A stretch of DNA of 64,000 nucleotides from the NCBI RefSeq assembly GCF_002865645.1, contig NW_020194644.1, forward strand, positions 124,001-188,000. The letters run 5' to 3'. The stretch comes from Hyaloscypha bicolor E. Lineage: Eukaryota > Ascomycota > Leotiomycetes > Helotiales > Hyaloscyphaceae. Each line of letters starts with the position of its first letter. Within the stretch, counting starts at the first letter, position 1. The notes beneath the pieces were generated by a model, which saw only the letters and a list, made by a program, of their open reading frames with translations, searched no databases and was not told the origin of the DNA. Below are positions 57,391 through 64,000 of the stretch, piece by piece. Position numbers and translations under genes: made by a program.

Positions 57391-58894
57391 TCATTGTTGT
57401 GCTTGAATGTTGGTCGGCGTTGATGTAAAGTAACAGCTTGTCCCACGGTCGATTGTGTTAACCACAATCATATCCGCATACCATGAAGGATTAAGCACTA
57501 TCCCCCACACACGGCAATCCTTCAAGATCTCGAAGTATTGGCTCCTTGCTGTCTCGAAAAAAATGTCTATATCTCCTCTCCAACTCACGAGGATCCTCTT
57601 GTTCTTTTCTAACAGTGATTCGGCAATGACCATCAACACGCAGTACACGAGTCGCCGGTGTCTTTCAAGTCTTGCTAGGAGCGATACGAGTTGGTTTACC
57701 AAGAGACGTACCATATTCTTTGCTAGGCTCCATTCCGTCTGTTGAAGGGCAAGCCTCCACATGTCTGCCCAAGTGGGTCTCAACTTCTGAAGCGGGTGCT
57801 GAAATTTCAGATCGGCTTTCAGCACAGCTTTGGTCAGTGCGTTCAACACTTCTTGCTCCTCTCGAATCTCATCTATGAGGTCGAACAGAGTCTCATCTCC
57901 ATCAGTCCAGCGTGTCCAGTTGACGGAAAGGAGAGTCCGGCAACAAGCCGAATCCCCCAGAAACCGCAAGGCATAATGCATGCATTCTCCACCAGGCTTC
58001 CAATTCCTCAACAGTGTTTCCACTGCCCATTGTGTCATCACCGGTGACTTGGCTAGAAGCTGGAGGCTTTCAGTATGTGTTCGAAACGAGAAGAACATCA
58101 AGGATGTGTTGACAATGATTGCTTCGAGGTTCAGGGATTGAGAAAAGAGGTCGTTCGTGACCCAGTCGGTTGCAATTGACGGCGTTTGGCAGAGGAGTGC
58201 TGTTTGCCGTGTGCTCGGTAACGTATGTTCGGAGCGGGACGGGAGCTCGTAGATATGGGATGGCGAAGGTGAAAGACTATCGTTCATAGTCGAGTCAGTC
58301 ATGGATGGACTCAAGGCGTCCAAGGGGAGACTGGACTCCTCGGTTGCCAAAACCAGAGGAAGTGGGCTGACTTTGGACGAAACATAAATTGGCTGGCTTT
58401 GAGTCTTTTTGGTGGGTTCCTTGCAAAGTTGGACTTTTTTGCGTCGATTCTTCCGAATTTTCCATTCGTCAAGCTTCAGCTTGTAAGTACGTGATCTAAA
58501 GTCAGTCAGCGAAGCAGTCGATGGCATGTGATTGATCTGACGCTGCCACGAAACCATGCTTGATTCTCATAATCTTGCGTACCTCCTCGAGCGTGTATCC
58601 CCGAGTGAGATAAAGTTCCTCGATCACATCTTTGTGGAATGCCCAATTCTCAGGCATAATGAGATCCCTCTTGATACTTAAGTAGCCGTCGAATAACGGA
58701 GAAAGTTTGGACTCTGATTGTTGGAAACGACAAGGAGAACGGGGCATATGATATTCAAGACAATGTGGAGCAGAGCATTGCGAGGAGCATTCGTGCAGCT
58801 CTTTGGGTGCGGGACTTTGCCAAGTGGGATTGCACTTTGGTAGCTGCCTCATCCAAGGCGGGCGGTAACCCCACGCCCAGGGTGGGGGAGGCAT
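57391..58894 (-). CDS. Clr5-domain protein
   Basis: Exons 58894-58542 and 58495-57391 joined by a 46-bp GTCAGA..TTTAG intron inside the Clr5 domain; 485 residues. The start is the first Met (MPPPPWAWGYRPPW) after a stop in frame. A Pro/Cys-rich N-terminus (HECSSQCSAPHCLEYH) precedes the Clr5 helices at about residues 85-140: ENWAFHKDVIEELYLTRGYT, LEEVRKIMRIKHGFVASRTY, KLKLDEWKIRKN. A basic linker (NRRKKVQLCKEPTKKTQ) and a Ser/Pro region follow, then a helical C-terminal domain without ankyrin repeats (SLMFFSFRTHTESLQLLAKS, MVRLLVNQLVSLLARLERHR). It is the third Clr5-type gene in this window and has the clearest Clr5 domain. Function unknown; nuclear or protein-interaction roles are plausible for this family. 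Confidence 0.85.
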
Positions 58895-59930
58895 TGGCGG
58901 CTGAGCCTTCCTCACACGCCACCACTTGCCTCATGAGAAGAGGTGCATCGTCCATCTACACCCCAAAAAAAAAACACCCAATTTTATTCGGTGGTCTAGA
59001 AATGAGGTCGCCGAAGCCAAGCGCTACAAAATATTGCCAAACACAAGTCCTATTGCACTTTTTTAGTTTCATGCCATTGCTCATTGATTGGCCTGGGTGT
59101 CATCCGTGTCTTCCAAGACACATCCCGCGGGGGACGACGTAACCCCCACCCGGAAAATTGAAGGACGCTTAACAGCCTCGTTTTCCCAAAGCTCCCCTAT
59201 ATCGGCGAGGGCTTCTCTCCCGGGGGCGGGTGAAGAGTCTTATTTCGCCAACTTCGAGAGGAAAGTAGGCAGATTCCGACAAAGATTCCAACTGAGTCGA
59301 GGGAGATCCTTGATGAAAAAGGAAGAATGGCGCCAATTTCGCGCAAGGCTACCACGCCTCTTCACGATCATCTCTAGGTTGGCGGATTGAATAGTCCTCT
59401 CCTTTGGATTGCTCTGGCCTGGGAGGACCGGGCCGGTGTGTGTTTTGTCTAGGAATCACTCCAAGTGCCGAGAAAGACGACAGTTGTGTATTGAGGTTGA
59501 AGAAGTGGCCTCGATGTGGGGTATTTTTGCGCGGTACGTCAAGGCAACATGCAAGTCGCAGTTTTCTTTTGGTCACACGGCCAATCAGTTAAAAGTTACA
59601 AAATCTCAGGGTTTTGATTTATGTTCGCGACTATTCAAGTTTTTGAGGGCATCATATTAATATCATATCATAAGTAAAGCTTCAGGGGAAAATAGATGCT
59701 GGTCGTTCGCGGGGTTTATGGTCCCAAATGGTGGGATGGTTTTATTAAAAATTACAAGCGAGATTGGAGGCGTGCATTTCAACGTCACCTCCCACCGAAA
59801 TTTCATTCTCCCATCCCGTTCCGCAGATATGCCAAACAAAGAGAAGACCTGACCTGCTGGTGAGTCTGCAGCTTCATTATTGGTCTCATTCAATTTGCTT
59901 AGGAGACTTTTGCTGGCTGTATCCACAGGC
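58895..59930. other. Intergenic, no recognisable gene
   Basis: 5' flank of the Clr5 gene, a poly-A run near 58964, and about 900 bp of sequence with no domain. Confidence 0.45.
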
Positions 59931-60600
59931 ATCAGGACGCAGGGTATGTCGGAAGCGATCCACCCGATGCCTCAAACCTTCTCCAGATACTCCCAAGAGA
60001 GATCCGAAACTAAATCTACAATGATCTCTTCTCCTCTCAACTCGGAGTGGTTTCCATTCAAAGAGATACAAACGATGACAATTTACCCCATATACAATTA
60101 TGACAGGTGAAGATTATGAATCTGACGAGATACGGCTGTCTTTGCTCCGAACCTGCCGGCAGATATACAACGAATGTGAAGATATGTTGGGGAAGTGCAG
60201 CACACTGGACCTGGAGAGTTTGTTGCATTATGGCATCTATAAGCTTCAAGCAGGAATATAGGATAATGTCCGGGCATCCAGGTCCACCCTCACTTCTTAG
60301 CAAGTCCCGCCATGAAGGCGAAGTTTAGGACGATGATCTTCGCGGGATGCTCAAAGAGGCGGCAAATTGGTCGATACATGGCAAATTGAATTCTATGACG
60401 TTGCATGTCAGGGGAGCAGGAGGCCCGGAGCCAGGATATCTTCCCACCGAGGACTCGGCCAACACATCTCCGTCTGGAAGAAAATACCATGGCACACTGA
60501 TCTCAATGGGACAGCGGATTGACCACGTTGCAATCGAAATGCCGAAGGAGCTACATGTTTCTCATCAGCGAGTCAAAGTTTTCCAAGGTTTCTGCCCATA
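59931..60600 (+). pseudogene. F-box/2EXR-like protein remnant
   Basis: Coding traces appear in successive frames. DPPDASNLLQILPREIRN is followed immediately by TAA where the family has a Lys (P-R-E-I-R-N-K-I-Y), then IYNDLFSSQLGVVSIQRD and another stop. Then ESDEIRLSLLRTCRQIYNEC follows in another frame, and later LRGMLKEAANWSIHGKL-type text. The order LPREIRNxIY ... LLRTCRQIYNE is the common fungal F-box-like arrangement for small accessory proteins. Multiple stops and frameshifts mark it as dead. Confidence 0.6.
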
Positions 60601-61390
60601 GCTTACCTCAACAAAAATTATTCAACACCATTGTCGCGAGATTTTACCCCAGACACTGATGCCTTCCGTAACCAAAGACCAACTCCAGCGTCGACTCCCT
60701 CACCTTAAACTTCTCCGGGGACGCTTCCAGCCACCTCACTGGCCGGAATTGATCTGCGTTTTGACCCCACACATCTTTATCCCGAACGACTCCAAAGATT
60801 CCCCAGCCGATTTTCGTCCCTCCAGGTACGAATTTGCCGTGATTCCATCCCCGCAGGGTGGCACCTTCTTGGGTAAGAGTTCTACAACTGGAGGATGGAT
60901 GCGGAGTCCTTCTTTGAGAACTGCCTGGAGTTATGGGAGTTGGCGTGCTTCTGAGACCTTGATAGAAGAAGAGATGGGATTGCTTGAAAACTCTTTGCGG
61001 AGCTTGGCAGTTATGCGAGAATTTATTACCAAGTGCAGCATGGTGGTGCGGATTACGGTGGCAGTGGTGTCAGAACCAGCGATGCTGAAATCATTAGCCT
61101 GTTGTTTTGGAAGACGTGTGTGAAAGCTATACTTCTGAACAACTATCTCTGACTCAGCATCTTCTTGATTAAGCCCATGGGCGATAAAGGAACCCAGCAT
61201 GTTTTTCTCAAGTTTCTTGTTTTGGCTCGAATCGCTGAGCAACAACCTTTTTCGTGATACCTAGAAGGAATGAGTTAAAGATATCTGGAAACGGGAAGGG
61301 AGCCTACCCCTGGATTTTTCCAATTCCTAAGGTATCTTTGCCTGAAGGTAGACCAGCTCTCATGATGCTTATACCCAAGACCCAAGACCC
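60560..61390 (-). pseudogene. Cytochrome P450 remnant, C-terminal half
   Basis: Read on the minus strand: VVAQRFEPKQE, then GSFIAHGLNQEDAESEIVVQ, an intron, AGSDTTATVIRTTMLHLVI (the I-helix oxygen-binding A-G-x-D/E-T-T), SEARQLP followed by TAA, LQAVLKEGLRIHPPVVELLP (E-x-x-R of the K-helix), a frameshift, GKFVPGGTKIGWGIF, DADQFRPVRWLE-like text and FGYGRHQCLG, the heme-binding cysteine motif, then further shifts. At least one nonsense codon (near 60930) and two frameshifts are visible and the N-terminal membrane anchor is missing. A decayed P450 of the type often found in secondary-metabolism or detoxification clusters. Confidence 0.8.
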
Positions 61391-62080
61391 AATTTAGCGC
61401 TATAAGGGAGAAGCCTCTTTCGAGGTTGTTATCGAGAGAACACAAGCTCGGCTAGAACGGTTACGCCAGAATAAAAGAGTACAATTCCCGCGAATTGAGA
61501 CTTTGTAGGAGAGGCTTAATTAGCTATATCGGAACGAGAGATCCAAGTTTGTAGTTGAAGTTTATAGATATGGATGGAACCCTAGGATATAGGAAGTGAG
61601 AACCGCCGAAGTGGACGTCGACATCGAGAAAGAGGCCGCCCCTAAGCAGGAGCTCGATTGAGTGTCCTTGGTTCCTGCGGCTTTATGTATTGCACGCCAT
61701 ACTTGACTCCGTACATTCTTTCCGCCATATGGTTGCGAGTGCAGCTGGGACGGCGGAGTATTCCTTGGGGAAATAGGAGGATGGAGGGTAGGGGGTGGGA
61801 GGAGGAAGCAAAGTATGGTTACTGAGGAAGTGGCTGGGTCCGGGGGCTTGTTAGAGCAGCTACGACACTCTATCTCTCCATTCTCAAGTGAGGGCAACGA
61901 ATGGCATGAATGTGGAAGAGTAATGCACTCAGGAGTTCTTTGCGATAGGAAACCACAAGTGGAGATGATGGAAGCTGTGGTAATATGAAGTCTATTACGT
62001 GAGATGTCCCAGTATCTTGATGACGTTTCTTGCCCTCATTATCGATCTCGTTCGTTGCCAAGAAAGAATGTTTTCATCGC
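61391..62080. other. Intergenic, no recognisable gene
   Basis: About 690 bp of incidental frames between the P450 remnant and the dehydrogenase gene. Confidence 0.5.
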
Positions 62081-63299
62081 CTACTCCACATCAATTATGA
62101 CCTTTCCGATATGTTTCTTGCTCAACTAGTCATATTGTTAAATTTGACCTTGCAATTTTGCGTAAATGATGTCATCCAACTCACTAGATATTCATAGGCT
62201 GCTTTCATATCGTCGAACCCAAAAATCTGCTGATCAAGCACAGGCTTTATGGCATTGATATCAATAACTTTGACCAGTTCTTCGAATTGTGCTCTCGATC
62301 CGCAAGCAATTGCTCGTACTGAGCACATATGACCCAAAACTTCAAGTATGCTAGGCCATTCTGCTGGATTGAATCCATCGTGAATACCAATCAGTGTAAT
62401 CACGCCTCCAAGTTTTACACTTTTCAGACTTTGGAGCAAGGACTTGCCTCCAGCGATGTCAAGGACATTGTCAACTCCCTCGCCATTCTCACTGAGTTCC
62501 TTGACCTTCTGGCCCCAGTCTGGATTCGTCGTGTAATTGATGACCGCTTTGGCACCAATACTCTTCAGCAGTTGTGCCTTTTCGTCTGAAGATGTGATGG
62601 CAATGACTGTTGCACCGACGGCTTTTGCAAACTAGGCGTGGGCCCAACAACATTAGCGATATCTACAAGACAGACTTCCTGGAAGGACAGCGAAGACCTA
62701 CCTCTAGAGCAAAAAGACTCACTCCACCGGTTCCTTGCACCAAGATAGTGTCCCCAGCGACAGTTTTCCTATCCCCGAAAAGAGCATTCCAAGCAGTAAC
62801 CGCCGCACAAGTGAGCGAAGCAGCTTCCCGCCATTTCAAACTTTCTGGAACCTTCACAAGTCCGCCCTCCGGAATTACAGCATACTGTCTGAAAGCTCCA
62901 TTTTTCAACGACCCAAGCACGCTTTGGGCTGCTTCAATTGTCAAAGGGCCAGAGGCGTGGTCTTGGTAAAATGTCGTTGCAACACGATCCCCTTTTTTGA
63001 AATGCGCGACTTGGTCCCCGATGGCGATCACTTCACCAGCTCCGTCTGAACCTACGACTATATCTTTGATCCAGGGTAGAGGATAGAGTCCCTAAAATAA
63101 TATCAGCAGCTGCAGGAAATAGCTCTTGTTAGATTAATTATACCAAGGCGAGAACAACATCTCTGTGGTTCAATGACAGAGCTTTCATCTTCACCAAGAC
63201 ATCGAAACTTCCGAGTGATGGCGTGCTGACGGTTCGAGTCTGGAGATCATCTAGCCCGGAGGAGCCTGAGAGGATCCATTCCTTTGATTGAAAAATCAT
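62081..63299 (-). CDS. Zinc-type alcohol dehydrogenase-like / quinone oxidoreductase (MDR family)
   Basis: Exons 63299-63144, 63091-62702, 62631-62185 and 62125-62081 join in phase; 345 residues, the usual MDR length. The N-terminal GroES-like fold shows VKMKALSLNHRDVVLALG, LPWIKDIVVGSDGAGEVIAI and FKKGDRVATTFYQD. The Rossmann region has AAVTAWNALFG, the nucleotide-binding ILVQGTGGVSLFALEFAKAV and an INYTTNPDWGQKVKEL segment, and the C-terminus KHIGKVIIDVE. The catalytic zinc-ligand cysteine (C-x-x-x-x-x-D after the N-terminal strand) is replaced by LNHRD, and the structural four-Cys loop is absent, so this is a zinc-independent quinone-oxidoreductase-like enzyme using NAD(P)H. Substrate unknown. 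An in-frame non-ATG extension upstream is ignored. Confidence 0.9.
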
Positions 63300-64000
63300 A
63301 TTGGTGGTTATGAAGAGTTCTTTTGTTGACGTCAAGCTGATAGAACTTCGATGTTTTTTTGAGAAGCGGATGGAGAAATGGAGGCAACTGGACTCTTTAT
63401 ATAGACAATTCAGGAGGCGATTTTATGGATTTCAGTAGCCGCTACGACAGCGTTATGAATTTGACACCATCTTGGAATAAGATACCTTCTTGAAGCGGAA
63501 TTCCGTCGAGCCAGTATTTTATCAGGTGATCTCGCTTAGATTCGAAAGGGGGCTTTCCCGGATTACTCATCGTCATGCGGCAAACTCTTGAGAAGCATTC
63601 TCCTGTTGATTAATTGGTGCACGACACGGAACTCCGTTGGTTCGTCAGCTTCAACACAATCGATGCCCAAGCCTTCAGAACATCATGAACAAACTTCTCC
63701 GTCTTCTCTGATCCGGGCACCGGCTTTTGTACGAACGCTGGCAGAATATTCAACGGTCAATGTCGTCCCAGTCACCAGAAAACGGAATTCCTGCGGGGAG
63801 TGGAGACCAGAGCATTTTCTCCTGCAGCATTTGTACCAAGATATTCACGAAGAGTAAGTCTAGTCTAATTTAGCTTAACCAGGCATGGCAGTTGGACTCC
63901 ACACATCTTCGTTCCGAGCGGATTTGCTGAAATTTTGCAGGGTTGTCCCGGAATCGCCATGTGCTTTACTGCCGTCAAAGGCAACTCAAGCAAAACCCTA
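63300..64000. other. 5' flank of the dehydrogenase; no other gene supported
   Basis: Contains the presumed promoter (a tatata stretch near 63400). A plus-strand frame at 63588-63857 has no domain. A gene could begin past the window edge. Confidence 0.4.

Noticed and set aside
60660..60890. Plus-strand protein-like continuation of the F-box remnant
   Set aside because: The segment is better explained as the antisense of the P450 heme-binding region, which has strong motifs.
63588..63857. Plus-strand 89-codon frame near the window end
   Set aside because: No domain; may be chance sequence or the edge of something beyond 64000.

Overview
This window is nuclear DNA from a filamentous ascomycete. 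Genes carry many short introns (about 45-155 bp, GT..AG, often with CTAAC/TACTAAC branch sites). Fungal hallmarks include a fused tryptophan synthase, Rxt3, battenin, a meiotic APC/C activator with C-box and IR tail, and a Rab geranylgeranyltransferase alpha subunit. The richness in 2EXR-domain and Clr5-domain genes suggests a Leotiomycete (Helotiales-like), but that placement is inference. Exon junctions were worked out by hand from reading phase, splice signals and family conservation.

The layout alternates housekeeping islands with accessory, decaying stretches. 1-5 kb: two broken 2EXR genes and a small protein with a dual-acylation N-terminus. 5.3-10.1 kb: TRP5 head-to-head with the SDH8-like assembly factor across 275 bp containing a Gcn4/Cpc1-type site, then a small multi-spanning membrane protein. 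10.6-12.1 kb: truncated phosphatase and permease pieces and a small three-TM gene. 13.4-19.6 kb: RXT3 divergent from BTN1. 19.7-21 kb: a degenerate repeat array. 21.2-31 kb: three 2EXR genes, a CorA-like/SH3 gene and a frameshifted pseudogene. 31.4-41 kb: a transposon-rich tract around a Clr5-ankyrin gene, with two hAT-like non-autonomous elements (8-bp target duplications) and two of three copies of a TA-flanked MITE.

41.1-47.4 kb: another 2EXR gene, then AMA1 and BET4 in divergent orientation. 48-58.9 kb: an F-box fragment, a Clr5-ankyrin gene broken by a 2-bp insertion, the third MITE copy, a second CorA-like gene with a 9-nt internal exon, and a third Clr5 gene. 59-64 kb: a gene graveyard (F-box-like remnant, cytochrome P450 remnant) and one intact zinc-type/quinone-type dehydrogenase.

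The housekeeping genes are intact. Most lesions (premature stops, frameshifts, truncations, deletions) fall in accessory families, which fits birth-and-death evolution of 2EXR/Clr5 genes next to transposable elements. No CRISPR, rRNA or credible tRNA was seen. No clearly new multi-gene system was proven; the strongest leads are the hAT element pair with divergent subterminal repeats, the CorA-SH3 fusion, the AT-AG intron in AMA1, and the decaying 2EXR/Clr5 cluster.
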